Below, piece after piece: positions 27,924 through 35,887 of a stretch of 64,000 bases of DNA. Source of the stretch: an uncultured Salinisphaerales bacterium (GTDB lineage: Bacteria; Pseudomonadota; Gammaproteobacteria; Nevskiales; CAJXLF01). Positions within the stretch are counted from its first letter, which is position 1, and every line of letters starts with the position of its first letter. Under the pieces are notes generated by a model. It saw nothing but the letters and a program-made list of their open reading frames with translations, was not told the DNA's origin and did not search any database. The stretch spans positions 1 through 64,000 of the forward strand of contig CAJXLF010000013.1 in the NCBI GenBank assembly GCA_913055805.1, written 5' to 3'. The translations under genes and the position numbers were made by a program.

Positions 27924-28652
27924 ATGTCGGCCGAATCTGCCAACTATGCACAGGAATTGCCGGATATTTCGGCGCCACCACTACGCCTGCTGCTCAGGGA
28001 GGCGCGCATATTTCCGGAAATGGGGCGTTACTACTTCAGGGGTATGGATCTGGAGCGCCTGCCGAAAGGCGGCGGCCAGCCGATCATGATTGTGCCTGGC
28101 TTTGGTGCTTCGGATTGGGGTACCCGCCCGTTACGCAGGGCGCTGAATGAGCTGGGCTTTGCCGCACATGGCTGGGGCCAGGGGTACAACTGGGGTATGC
28201 GACCTGGCATGCGCGAGGCGTTGGCCGCACGGGTAGAGGCGCTGCAAACGCGGCATGGCAGGAAAGTGGCCCTGCTGGGCTGGAGTCTGGGCGGGGTGTT
28301 CGTGCGCGAAATGGCGCGCCATGCTCCATCACAGGTGAGCATGGTGTTTACCCTGGGCAGCCCGATCAATGGTCATCCAAATGCCAACAATGTGGCCAAG
28401 CTGTTCAATCTGATGAATCCGGGCAAGAAGGTCGATGCCGATCTGGAAGGTTTCCGCAAAAGACGGGTGCCGCCGCCGGTGCCCTGTGTGGCAGTGCACA
28501 GCAAGACCGACGGCATCGTGGCCTGGCAGTGTGCGCGTGAAATGGCCGCCCCCAATACCGAAAATGTCGAGGTGCAGGGCAGTCATTTCGGCTATGTCAG
28601 TAATCCGCAGGTGCTGGCGGTGGTTGCACGGCGACTGGCGTCAGTAGATTGA
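27924..28652 (+). CDS. Alpha/beta hydrolase
   Basis: The reading from 27924 gives 242 residues. The fold is visible in 'PIMIVPGFGASDWGTRPLRR', the nucleophile motif GWSLGG in 'VALLGWSLGGVFVREMARHA', and 'VHSKTDGIVAW' and 'SHFGYVSNPQ' for the acid and His. No signal peptide is present. The ATG at 27924 is preceded by AGGAG (27909-27913). It is transcribed divergently from the second RND gene and is immediately followed by a periplasmic protein gene. An esterase or lipase-like role in the same lipid neighbourhood is plausible, not shown. Confidence 0.8.
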   Translation: MSAESANYAQELPDISAPPLRLLLREARIFPEMGRYYFRGMDLERLPKGGGQPIMIVPGFGASDWGTRPLRRALNELGFAAHGWGQGYNWGMRPGMREALAARVEALQTRHGRKVALLGWSLGGVFVREMARHAPSQVSMVFTLGSPINGHPNANNVAKLFNLMNPGKKVDADLEGFRKRRVPPPVPCVAVHSKTDGIVAWQCAREMAAPNTENVEVQGSHFGYVSNPQVLAVVARRLASVD

Positions 28653-28653
28653 A

Positions 28654-29376
28654 ATGCGATATCTGCTTTTCAGCATCCTGATATTGGCCGGCCAGCAGGT
28701 TGCAGCTTCATCGCTGGAACTGGCCAATGCGCGCAGCTATTTTCTGGACTTTGCAGGCGCCGAAAGTATTGATGGCTGTGAACCCAGGTTGCGGCTGGCC
28801 CTGCAGCAGAATCTGATCCGGATTATTCCCGCGCAAGAACAGGCCGATGCGCTGTACCGGGTCAGAATCGAACTGGGAAAAAGCTCGGGGTTCAGGCACT
28901 CACTGAGCTGGGTGGCGGATGCCTATTCGGCCGAGAAACAGTTGCTGTTTGCGGCCGAGGGTAAAGAGTCGGGCTGGACGCTGCAGGCAGCCTGTCTGGA
29001 CGCGGCCGACGATATCGCGGAAGCCTTGCGTGACGAAGTAGCTTCGGCACGGGTGAACCGGGCCACCCTGCCTTTGCCGAAGTATCCTGAAAATCACCAA
29101 CCCCGTGCAGGCCTGGTAAAAGAAGACGAGCCGGCGGTGGATCCGAGCTATCAGATCAAGGAGCGCGCCATCAATCAGCAGGCGCCGCCGGGGTTCATTT
29201 CCAGCCATCGCTGGGAAACGCATGCCCGCAGTTTTGCCCGAACCCGGGGTTGTTCCTCCAGTCTGGAACATGTGCAGTCGCTGGAAACCGGTACGGAAAG
29301 CTATACCACCGTGTGCGGGGATTCCGGCGAGGCGCTGATCACCTGCGCGGCCGGGGACTGTGTGCTCAGCTTCTAG
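28654..29376 (+). CDS. Secreted protein of unknown function
   Basis: The 240-residue protein has a signal peptide ('LLFSILILAGQQVAAS'). The mature region begins 'LELANARSYFLDF', has an early cysteine region 'SIDGCEPRLRLALQQNLI', and ends in a Cys-rich tail with 'CSSSLEHVQS', 'VCGDSGEALITCAAGDCVL'. Several cysteines suggest disulfides in the periplasm. No family is recognised. The ATG lies one base after the hydrolase stop, so expression is coupled to that gene. Confidence 0.7.
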   Translation: MRYLLFSILILAGQQVAASSLELANARSYFLDFAGAESIDGCEPRLRLALQQNLIRIIPAQEQADALYRVRIELGKSSGFRHSLSWVADAYSAEKQLLFAAEGKESGWTLQAACLDAADDIAEALRDEVASARVNRATLPLPKYPENHQPRAGLVKEDEPAVDPSYQIKERAINQQAPPGFISSHRWETHARSFARTRGCSSSLEHVQSLETGTESYTTVCGDSGEALITCAAGDCVLSF

Positions 29377-29405
29377 CCGAGATTTCGGCCGGATTGCCTG
29401 TCCGG

Positions 29406-31010
29406 TCAGCCTTCGAAAAATTGTTCCCGGGTATCCTGGAAACGCAGCTCCGGCCAGCGCTCTTGCATCATGTTCAGATTCACGCGGCTTGAGGCCAGGT
29501 AGACCAGGGCGCCGGAATGGTCGCGGGCCAGGCGGTTGTCGGCCCGGTCCCGCAGCTTCTTCAACTCCGCTGCCGGGCCTTCCACCCAGCGGGCGGTGTG
29601 CACGTCGATGGCTTCGAACTTGCAGTTGACGTTGTATTCCGTGGCCAGGCGTTCCTGCACCACGTCGAACTGCAGCACACCCACCGCGCCCAGCACGATG
29701 TCGTTGTTGAGGAAGGGCCGATAGACCTGGGTGGCGCCTTCTTCGCAGAGCTGGTCCAGGCCGGCGTTGAGCTGCTTGGATTTCATCGGATCGGCGAGGA
29801 TCACGCGGCGGAACAGTTCCGGCGCGAAGTTGGGAATGCCGCCGAACTGCAATACTTCGCCTTCGGTAAAGGTGTCGCCAATCGCAATGGTGCCGTGATT
29901 GTGCAGACCGATGATGTCGCCGGGCCAGGCCTCGGCGGCGATGTCGCGGTCCGCGGCGAGGAAAGTCACGGCATCGGCAATGCGCATCTGCTTGCCGCTA
30001 CGCACATGAAACATTTTCATGCCCTGCTCGTAATGTCCGGAACAGACGCGCATGAAGGCCACGCGGTCGCGATGTTTAGGGTCCATGTTGGCCTGGATCT
30101 TGAAGACGAAACCGGTCAGCTTGTCTTCATCGGCGCGGACCTGGCGCCCGTTGGTTTCCCGCGGCTGTGGCCCGGGTGCCCACTGGGCAAAGCCATCCAG
30201 CAGGGTGGCAATGCCGAAGTTGTTGATGGCCGAACCGAAGAATACCGGCGTCAGCTGGCCGGCCAGATAGGCATCCAGGTCGAACGCACCGGCCGCTTCG
30301 CGCACCAGTTCGATTTCTTCCATGAAATGCTCGCGCAAATCGCCGAGCACGGTCTGACCGGCCTCGCTCTGCAGGCCGTCGATGGTTTTGGTTTCTCCCA
30401 GCTTGCCGCTCTTGCCGCCCTCGTAGAGATAGATGCGGTCTTCCAGCAGGTGGTAGACGCCCTTGAAGCCCTTGCCCATGCCGATCGGCCAGGTAATGGG
30501 CACGCACTGGATGTCGAGTACCGACTCGATGTCGTCGATCAGTTCCAGCGGTTCACGGCCCTCGCGATCCAGCTTGTTGACGAAGCTGATGATGGGTGTG
30601 GTGCGCATGCGGCAGACTTCCATCAGCTTGATGGTGCGTGCTTCCACGCCCTTGGCGGCGTCGATCACCATCAGCGCCGAGTCCACGGCGGTGAGGGTGC
30701 GATAGGTGTCTTCCGAGAAGTCTTCGTGGCCCGGCGTGTCCAGCAGGTTGATGATGCGTTCCTTGTAAGGAAACTGCATGACCGAGGTCGTTACCGAAAT
30801 GCCGCGCTGCTGCTCCATCTTCATCCAGTCCGAGGTGGCGTGGCGCGCCGCCTTGCGGCCTTTCACCGTGCCGGCCAGCTGAATGGCGCCGCCGAACAGC
30901 AACAGCTTTTCGGTCAGCGTGGTCTTGCCGGCGTCGGGGTGAGAGATGATGGCGAAGGTGCAGCGCTTGGCTGCCTCGCTGGCGATTCGGGAGGCTGCGG
31001 ACACGTTCAT
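29406..31010 (-). CDS. prfC: Peptide chain release factor 3
   Basis: RF3 is the GTPase that recycles RF1 and RF2 from the ribosome after termination. The 534-residue protein has the G-domain motifs '[15 protein letters not shown]' (P-loop), '[20 protein letters not shown]' (G2), '[16 protein letters not shown]' (G3) and '[11 protein letters not shown]' (G4). Domains II-III follow with '[20 protein letters not shown]' and '[17 protein letters not shown]'. Length and motif order are normal. It converges on the secreted-protein gene and is divergent from the Dps-like gene. Confidence 0.97.
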   Translation of the reverse strand: MNVSAASRIASEAAKRCTFAIISHPDAGKTTLTEKLLLFGGAIQLAGTVKGRKAARHATSDWMKMEQQRGISVTTSVMQFPYKERIINLLDTPGHEDFSEDTYRTLTAVDSALMVIDAAKGVEARTIKLMEVCRMRTTPIISFVNKLDREGREPLELIDDIESVLDIQCVPITWPIGMGKGFKGVYHLLEDRIYLYEGGKSGKLGETKTIDGLQSEAGQTVLGDLREHFMEEIELVREAAGAFDLDAYLAGQLTPVFFGSAINNFGIATLLDGFAQWAPGPQPRETNGRQVRADEDKLTGFVFKIQANMDPKHRDRVAFMRVCSGHYEQGMKMFHVRSGKQMRIADAVTFLAADRDIAAEAWPGDIIGLHNHGTIAIGDTFTEGEVLQFGGIPNFAPELFRRVILADPMKSKQLNAGLDQLCEEGATQVYRPFLNNDIVLGAVGVLQFDVVQERLATEYNVNCKFEAIDVHTARWVEGPAAELKKLRDRADNRLARDHSGALVYLASSRVNLNMMQERWPELRFQDTREQFFEG

Positions 31011-31179
31011 CCGGGAGTCGATATGGGGCGCGAAGCTTAACGGATCGGGGGTTTGTCCGCCAGCATGGGCGGAATTTGTCGATAGTTAAACGCTATAAAT
31101 TCAAGTTAAAGAATCAATTTCACATATAGATCCGGGCTGGTTACGATGACATCAGGCTTCAAAACCACTGGAAAAAGTG

Positions 31180-31650
31180 ATGGAAATCGATATTGGCATT
31201 TCAAGCAAACAGCGTCAGGCAATTGCGCAGGGGCTGTCGCGTCTGCTGGCGGATGAGTACACCCTGTACCTGAAAACACACAACTTCCACTGGAATGTCA
31301 CAGGTCCCATGTTCAACACCCTGCACCTGATGTTCGAGCAGCACTATATCGAGGCCGCCACGGCGGTGGACGAAGTGGCCGAGCGCATCCGTGCCCTGGG
31401 TGAGCCGGCGCCGGGCTCCTACAAACAGTTTGCCGAGCTGTCGTCTATTGATGAGGAAACCTCAGTGCCGAAGGCCGAGGACATGATCAGACAACTGGTG
31501 ACGGGTCACGAGACGGTGGTGCGTACCGCCCGTGAGGTGTTCCCGCTGGCCGAGGAGGCTTCTGATGAGCCGACGGCAGACTTGCTGACGCAGCGCATGC
31601 AGGTGCATGAGAAAACGGCGTGGATGCTGCGGAGTCTGCTGGAGGGTTAG
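31180..31650 (+). CDS. dps: Dps-like ferritin (DNA starvation/stationary-phase protein)
   Basis: The 156-residue protein forms the four-helix bundle of Dps mini-ferritins, which oxidise Fe2+ with H2O2 and store iron in a 12-mer. The inter-subunit ferroxidase ligands are visible as His37, His49, Asp64 and Glu68, in '[16 protein letters not shown]' and 'DEVAERI', with the canonical 12-15-4 spacing. The short N-terminus has few lysines, so DNA binding is uncertain. The ATG at 31180 is preceded by an in-frame GTG at 31177. No clear OxyR or Fur site was recognised in the 160-bp upstream gap. Confidence 0.93.
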   Translation: MEIDIGISSKQRQAIAQGLSRLLADEYTLYLKTHNFHWNVTGPMFNTLHLMFEQHYIEAATAVDEVAERIRALGEPAPGSYKQFAELSSIDEETSVPKAEDMIRQLVTGHETVVRTAREVFPLAEEASDEPTADLLTQRMQVHEKTAWMLRSLLEG

Positions 31651-31670
31651 CCCGAGTTAGGAGTGGTGCT

Positions 31671-31756
31671 GCACCTGTTCTCAAACCCTTTGCAACATGG
31701 AGGTTGCAAAGGGTGCGTACAGGATGTACTCACAGCGGTTCCAGGACAGGTGCCCC
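31671..31756. repeat. Nested hairpin and dispersed repeat copy A after dps
   Basis: A perfect 12-bp inverted repeat ACCCTTTGCAAC / GTTGCAAAGGGT (31685-31714, 6-base loop) sits inside a weaker outer pair GCACCTGT (31671-31678) / ACAGGTGC (31746-31753). The segment from 31718, TACAGGATGTACTCACAGCG onward, is repeated with a few differences on the minus strand at 38449-38486. It may act as a terminator for dps or be a non-autonomous mobile repeat. Confidence 0.65.
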
Positions 31757-31845
31757 ATAGTACTGCGAAAGTGCTGGAACTACTTGAATAGGTTGATCGA
31801 AGACTCTTGATACAGAGTCAGGCGTCACCTTGACGAAATGCGGAG

Positions 31846-32604
31846 TTATTTCCCCGCCAGCCCCTTCTTCAGCTGCCGCATGCGCAGGTTGAATGACCAC
31901 ATGTAGACCATCAGGAAATAACCGCAGTAGAGTTCCTTGAGTTCTCCTGCACTGATGTCGAAATACGGTAGCTCACGTACACCGGTGATTGATCCGTAGA
32001 TTTTTTCCGGGAAGGACACGCTGACGGCAATGATTCCGGCCGGCAGGCCGACGATGGTCGGCCAGATCCAGTAATTGATTCCGGTCGGATTGAGATGCAA
32101 ATTCTTATACCGCCGATAAAGTGGGGCGATGATGCCGCCTACCAGAATACCCAGTGTCAACAGGTTACGCGGTAACTGGTCCAGCAGCGCTCCCCATTTC
32201 TCCGAGTTGTGTAGATTGGTTTCCTGCTGGTCATTGAATGACAGCCAGGCTTCGCTCGATTCCCAGTTGAATATATGCTGGCCCCAACTGGCTTCCTCGC
32301 CACCGAAATACAGGCAGCCCAGCGTGCCAAGGAAAATCCATGCCCCAAGACGCACGTCACCCAGGCTGCGGATAATCGTCAGGCTGTGGATGCCCAGGAC
32401 GGTGGCAATCAGTAGTACAAGTACTGAACTGAGTTCAATGCTCCCCAGTTCACCGCCATCAATGTAGGTTTCATAAAATTCGTGACCGATACCTGCAGCA
32501 ATAATATTGATCAGCAGATATATCAGGGGTAGCCATAACCAAAGCCACGGCGACAGGTCGCGGAAATCACTTTCCTGGGAGAGGTTTTGCACTGATGGAA
32601 TCAT
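31846..32604 (-). CDS. Multi-pass membrane protein of unknown function
   Basis: The 252-residue protein has about five to six hydrophobic helices (near 20-42, 58-75, 85-102, 145-165, 178-198 and 225-240). Between helices lies a conserved-looking motif, 'FGGEEASWGQHIFNW', followed by 'DQQETNLHN' (about 100-135). From general knowledge, E-E-x-S-W-G-Q with T-N-L-H-N recurs in a widespread uncharacterised membrane family. The motif residues could form a buried polar or metal site. The gene stands alone between the dps-associated repeat and the acylphosphatase gene. Confidence 0.75.
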   Translation of the reverse strand: MIPSVQNLSQESDFRDLSPWLWLWLPLIYLLINIIAAGIGHEFYETYIDGGELGSIELSSVLVLLIATVLGIHSLTIIRSLGDVRLGAWIFLGTLGCLYFGGEEASWGQHIFNWESSEAWLSFNDQQETNLHNSEKWGALLDQLPRNLLTLGILVGGIIAPLYRRYKNLHLNPTGINYWIWPTIVGLPAGIIAVSVSFPEKIYGSITGVRELPYFDISAGELKELYCGYFLMVYMWSFNLRMRQLKKGLAGK

Positions 32605-32652
32605 GAGGTTCCTGATTCTGGATGAGATGGTGGCATTATACCTGTCGACAGG

Positions 32653-32943
32653 TTAACGCCGAATCTCGAAAGGCCTCGGCAGATTATCGTCAGGCGGCAG
32701 GTTCCTGGTTTCCACCTGCTCCACACGGGCGGCGGGCGGACCCTGGCGCAGCCATTCGGTAAAGTCGGCAATCGCCTGGGGGCTGCCGCAGGCTTGTGCT
32801 TCCACGCGGCCATCGGGCAGGTTGCGCACCCAGCCCAGCAGATTGAGCGAGCGGGCCTCGTCAGCGGCGCTGGCGCGGAAGAACACGCCCTGCACACGGC
32901 CGCGAACCAGATAATGCCGGCAACTGAGTTCGACGTCCTTCAT
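32653..32943 (-). CDS. acyP: Acylphosphatase
   Basis: The small 96-residue enzyme hydrolyses acyl phosphates. Catalytic Arg23 ('YLVRGRVQGVFFR') and Asn41 ('GWVRNLPDGRVE') sit at the classical positions when counted from the ATG at 32943. The longer upstream frame (to 33015) adds residues with no family match, so the shorter start is preferred. It is divergent from the cytochrome c gene. Confidence 0.93.
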   Translation of the reverse strand: MKDVELSCRHYLVRGRVQGVFFRASAADEARSLNLLGWVRNLPDGRVEAQACGSPQAIADFTEWLRQGPPAARVEQVETRNLPPDDNLPRPFEIRR

Positions 32944-33077
32944 GCCACTAAAGTAAAGCATATTCAGCGTACTAGGGAATTCTGGATTGACTCGGACGGG
33001 CATATCGACGAGCATATTCGCACTACGAGAGTCGGCGCATCAGCCGACGATTCCTGATTTTTCGTGGGGAAACAAGC

Positions 33078-33419
33078 ATGAAGAGCATTTCGCGCTGGAC
33101 GCAGAAAGTCTTCGCAGCGGCGATGTTTTGCGGAATTCTCCAGGGTTCTGCCCTGGCCGCAGGTGATGCCGAGGCGGGCAAGGTCAAGGCCAGCACCTGT
33201 ATTGGATGCCATGGCATCGAGAACTACAGCAACGTTTATCCCAGCTACCGTGTGCCCATGCTCGGTGGTCAGCACCCTGAATACGTCGTGCAGGCGCTCA
33301 AGGCCTATAAGAGTGGTGAGCGTGCTCATCCCACGATGAAGGCCCAGGCAGCCCAGATGTCCGAGCAGGACATGGCCGATATCGCGGCCTATCTGACCAG
33401 TGCCCCGCAGGCCCAGTAA
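33078..33419 (+). CDS. Small c-type cytochrome
   Basis: The 113-residue protein has a signal peptide cleaved after about residue 28 ('LQGSALAAG') and one haem-binding motif, CIGCH, at 41-45. A later Met in 'HPTMKAQAAQMSEQD' is the likely sixth ligand. Size and layout suggest a periplasmic electron carrier of the c553/c5-like class. A second monohaem cytochrome gene follows after 18 bp, so the pair may have arisen by duplication or may work as one unit similar to dihaem c4. The terminal oxidase partner is not in the window. Confidence 0.9.
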   Translation: MKSISRWTQKVFAAAMFCGILQGSALAAGDAEAGKVKASTCIGCHGIENYSNVYPSYRVPMLGGQHPEYVVQALKAYKSGERAHPTMKAQAAQMSEQDMADIAAYLTSAPQAQ

Positions 33420-33437
33420 TCCGGACAGGTGATTGAG

Positions 33438-33785
33438 ATGATGAAGCAACTAGTGTTACTGGCCGGCCTGCTGGCCGCCATGAGCGGTTCCGCTTTCGCC
33501 AGCGAACAGGCGGCGCCCGAGCAGGGCAAGACAGTGGAAGAACTCACGGCTGCCTGTACTGCCTGCCATGGCCCCACCGGCGTCAGCCCCACCACGGCAT
33601 TTCCGATTATTGCCGGTCAGCACAAGACCTATATTGAGAAGGCCCTGCAGGATTACCGCTCCGGCGCCCGCAAGAATGCAGTGATGGCCGGCCAGGTGGC
33701 CAACCTGTCGGACAGCGATATCGAGAAGCTGGCTGCCTTCTATTCGAAGCAGGAGAGTCCGCTGTATACGCCGTCGGGCGACTGA
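33438..33785 (+). CDS. Small c-type cytochrome, second of the pair
   Basis: Read from 33438 the protein is 115 residues, with a signal peptide ('LLAGLLAAMSGSAFAS') and the haem motif CTACH at 40-44. 'IAGQHKTYIEKALQDYRSGA' parallels 'LGGQHPEYVVQALKAYKSGE' in the upstream gene, showing the two are paralogues. 'NAVMAGQVANLSD' holds a candidate Met ligand. An in-frame GTG at 33429 is an alternative start. A strong terminator follows at 33810. Confidence 0.9.
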   Translation: MMKQLVLLAGLLAAMSGSAFASEQAAPEQGKTVEELTAACTACHGPTGVSPTTAFPIIAGQHKTYIEKALQDYRSGARKNAVMAGQVANLSDSDIEKLAAFYSKQESPLYTPSGD

Positions 33786-33809
33786 TCGCCTGATTAACGC
33801 GCTGTTTTG

Positions 33810-33835
33810 AAAAAGCCGGCTTCTGCCGGCTTTTT
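33810..33835 (+). terminator. Rho-independent terminator after the cytochrome pair
   Basis: The 11-bp perfect stem AAAAAGCCGGC / GCCGGCTTTTT with a TTCT loop ends in a T-run. It lies 25 bases after the second cytochrome stop. Because the stem begins with an A-run it could work in either direction. Confidence 0.9.
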
Positions 33836-33901
33836 CGTATCTATCCTCCCCGCATTAATGAATCCGCTATAGTCCGGGAGAAGTTCTTCCGGAGTATCGA
33901 G

Positions 33902-34411
33902 ATGCCGGAAATCCGTATCGAAGAGGGTGACATCACCCGGCTTGACGTCGATGCCATCGTCAATGCCGCCAACTCCACGCTGCTGGGTGGCGGGGGTGTC
34001 GATGGCGCCATTCATCGTGCGGCCGGCCCACAGCTGAAAGCGCATTGCGCCGGTCTGGGCGGCTGTCCCACGGGCGAAGCGCGTATCACGCCGGGATTCA
34101 ATCTGCCAGCCCGCTATGTCATTCACACTGTGGGTCCGGTGTGGCGCGGCGGCAACGATAATGAGCCGGACCTGCTGGAAAGTTGCTACCGGCAAAGCCT
34201 GGGCCTGGCCGCCGAGCATGATTGCCGCAGCGTGGCCTTTCCTGCCATTTCCTGTGGCGTATACGGTTATCCACTGGAGCAGGCGGCCGCTGTTGCCGTT
34301 TCTACCGTACAGCACTTTCTGCAAAGCCATGAGCAGCCGGCGACGGTGTTGCTGTGCTGCTTCGGTGATGCTGTCGCTTCAGCCTACCGGCAGGCGCTGG
34401 AGGCTGGCTAA
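33902..34411 (+). CDS. ymdB: Macro-domain O-acetyl-ADP-ribose deacetylase
   Basis: The 169-residue protein is a single MacroD-type macro domain. It binds ADP-ribose and removes O-acetyl or ADP-ribosyl groups. Visible motifs are '[20 protein letters not shown]' (substrate loop with Asn and Asp), '[20 protein letters not shown]' and '[18 protein letters not shown]'. The organism also carries an Arr ADP-ribosyltransferase at 250-993, but the two are 33 kb apart and no link is implied. It starts at 33902 after a terminator and appears to be monocistronic. Confidence 0.93.
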   Translation: MPEIRIEEGDITRLDVDAIVNAANSTLLGGGGVDGAIHRAAGPQLKAHCAGLGGCPTGEARITPGFNLPARYVIHTVGPVWRGGNDNEPDLLESCYRQSLGLAAEHDCRSVAFPAISCGVYGYPLEQAAAVAVSTVQHFLQSHEQPATVLLCCFGDAVASAYRQALEAG

Positions 34412-34737
34412 CCTTCTCCTGTTTATTGCGCTAGGCTGCCTATTGGGTCCTGCCTGTGAAGAGATCAATGGCGCTGTCGGTTATGTCCAATATCGACCAA
34501 TACAGTGAATTGGCGCCGGATTGCGCGGTAACTGGTAGGTCGCTGCATCCATTGGGCGGCTGCATGCGTATATAACCCTGTCAGCCATATCCTGGCGTGC
34601 AAGCAATTTCAATGCTGCCGGGTCTGTTGGTAGGCAAGCTGAACTTTCAGCTGAGTCCCCGGTCGCACGGGGAGATGTATTGACTGCTTATGCAGTTCTT
34701 ATGGGCGCAAGCCCGTGACTTCTCAAGGAGATATGTA
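34412..34737 (+). promoter_or_regulatory. Hairpin-rich leader upstream of the bufferin-like operon
   Basis: The 326-bp gap holds no gene. In its second half lie four short inverted repeats: AGCTGA-ACTT-TCAGCT (34637-34652), CCCCG-GTCGCA-CGGGG (34657-34672), ACTGC-TTAT-GCAGT (34683-34696) and GGGC-GCAA-GCCC (34703-34714). A good ribosome-binding site, AAGGAG, ends eight bases before the ATG at 34738. The palindromes may be operator sites or a structured 5' leader. I saw no confident sigma-70 promoter. Confidence 0.5.
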
Positions 34738-35019
34738 ATGAAGGATGTAAAGAAGAACGCTGTCATTCTGGCGGGCGCTGCTTTTGCAACGTCAATGGCG
34801 CTGTCCATGGCGGCACAGGCCAGTGAAAACCCGTTCCAGGTGAACCAGCTGTCTGCCGGATATCAGCTTGCTGACAATGCCGAGGGCAAGTGTGGCGAAG
34901 GCAAGTGCGGTGAAGACAAGAAGGATGGTGAAGGCAAGTGTGGTGAAGGCAAGTGCGGCGAGGGCAAGAAGGACGGCGAAGGTAAATGCGGCGAAGGCAA
35001 GTGCGGCGAGAACAAGTAA
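34738..35019 (+). CDS. hvfA: Bufferin/HvfA-type precursor peptide with EGKCG repeats
   Basis: The 93-residue precursor has an unusually long Sec signal peptide (about 1-28, 'ATSMALSMAAQAS' at the cut), a short spacer and a core with six cysteines at 52, 57, 68, 73, 84 and 89. Each Cys is in an EGKCGE context, and they form three pairs in 16-residue units separated by KKDG. Proteins of this kind (HvfA/bufferin-2) are ribosomally made peptides. From published work, the cysteines of this family are oxidised by an MNIO enzyme to copper-binding heterocycles and the product is exported to the periplasm. The next two genes encode exactly those maturation partners. The ATG follows AAGGAG; the frame runs 48 bases further upstream without a better start. 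Confidence 0.9.
   Translation: MKDVKKNAVILAGAAFATSMALSMAAQASENPFQVNQLSAGYQLADNAEGKCGEGKCGEDKKDGEGKCGEGKCGEGKKDGEGKCGEGKCGENK
34882..35016 (+). repeat. In-frame 48-bp tandem repeat encoding the EGKCG core
   Basis: Nearly three tandem 48-bp units encode EGKCGEGKCGE plus a KKDG linker. Codons for the repeated residues differ slightly between units (GGCAAG, GGTAAA), so the array is not freshly duplicated. Unit number sets the number of modifiable cysteines, here two per unit. Confidence 0.85.
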
Positions 35020-35038
35020 GCTCGTCTGACGCGTCTTC

Positions 35039-35887
35039 ATGAAACCGTATCCGGTACAAGGTGCCGGACTTGGTCTGCGGCGGGCCCTGATGGGCCCGCT
35101 GGCAGATTACACACCCGGGCAGATCGATTTTCTGGAGGTGGCGCCGGAAAACTGGATCGATATGGGCGGCGCCCGCGGCCGCCAGTTTCGCGCCTTTACC
35201 GAACGTTACCCTTTTGTCACTCACGGTCTGTCCCTGTCGCTGGGCGGGCCGGCGCCACTGGACGAAGCCTTTCTGGGAAAGGTGAAAACTTTCCTGGATG
35301 AACACAATGTCCGCTATTACACCGAACACCTGAGTTATTGTGGCGATGACGGTCATCTCTACGACCTCATGCCCATCCCCTTTACCGCTGAAGCCGTCAG
35401 CTATGTAGCGTCCCGTATTCGGCGTAGTCAGGAAATCCTTGAGCGTCGTATCGCCGTCGAGAATGTTTCCTACTATGCCGCCCCCGGTGCCGAAATGACG
35501 GAGCTGGAATTCCTGCTGGCGGTGCTGGAAGAAGCCGACTGCGATCTGCTGCTGGACGTGAACAATATCGTCGTCAACAGCATCAATCATCGCTATGACG
35601 CCGAAGCATTCCTCAAAGCGCTCCCTGCGGAGCGTATTGCCTACGCGCATATTGCCGGGCACTACAAGGAAGCCGAAGACCTGCGTGTAGACACGCATGG
35701 CAGTGATGTCAGCGAGCAGGTCTGGAACCTGCTGGACACCGCCTACCGGCACTTCGGTGTGTTCCCGACTTTGCTGGAGCGCGACTTCAATATCCCGCCG
35801 CTGGATGAGCTGTTGGGTGAAGTGGATCGCATAACCGCGCTGCAGGCCAAATGGTCTGCGCCCGTAAAAGAGACGGCACATGCCTGA
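35039..35887 (+). CDS. hvfB: MNIO (DUF692) peptide-modifying enzyme, HvfB/BufB type
   Basis: The 282-residue protein is a DUF692 TIM barrel of the multinuclear non-haem iron oxidase (MNIO) family, which also includes MbnB. It would oxidise the cysteines of the EGKCG peptide encoded 20 bp upstream. Likely metal ligands seen in order are His62 ('[10 protein letters not shown]'), Glu96-His97 ('YTEHLSYCG'), Glu141 ('[10 protein letters not shown]'), Asp173 ('[11 protein letters not shown]'), His204/His208 ('AHIAGH'), Asp218-His220 ('[12 protein letters not shown]') and Glu247 ('LLERDFNIP'). The full set looks intact. Its stop overlaps the partner gene start by eight bases. Confidence 0.93.
   Translation: MKPYPVQGAGLGLRRALMGPLADYTPGQIDFLEVAPENWIDMGGARGRQFRAFTERYPFVTHGLSLSLGGPAPLDEAFLGKVKTFLDEHNVRYYTEHLSYCGDDGHLYDLMPIPFTAEAVSYVASRIRRSQEILERRIAVENVSYYAAPGAEMTELEFLLAVLEEADCDLLLDVNNIVVNSINHRYDAEAFLKALPAERIAYAHIAGHYKEAEDLRVDTHGSDVSEQVWNLLDTAYRHFGVFPTLLERDFNIPPLDELLGEVDRITALQAKWSAPVKETAHA

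Noticed and set aside
29517-31040. A 507-codon plus-strand frame across prfC
   Set aside because: It is antisense to RF3, whose motifs are complete, and shows no domain of its own.
34882-35016. Tandem repeats that could be read as a CRISPR array or satellite
   Set aside because: The repeats are in frame and encode EGKCG units of a secreted peptide, with no spacers of the CRISPR type.
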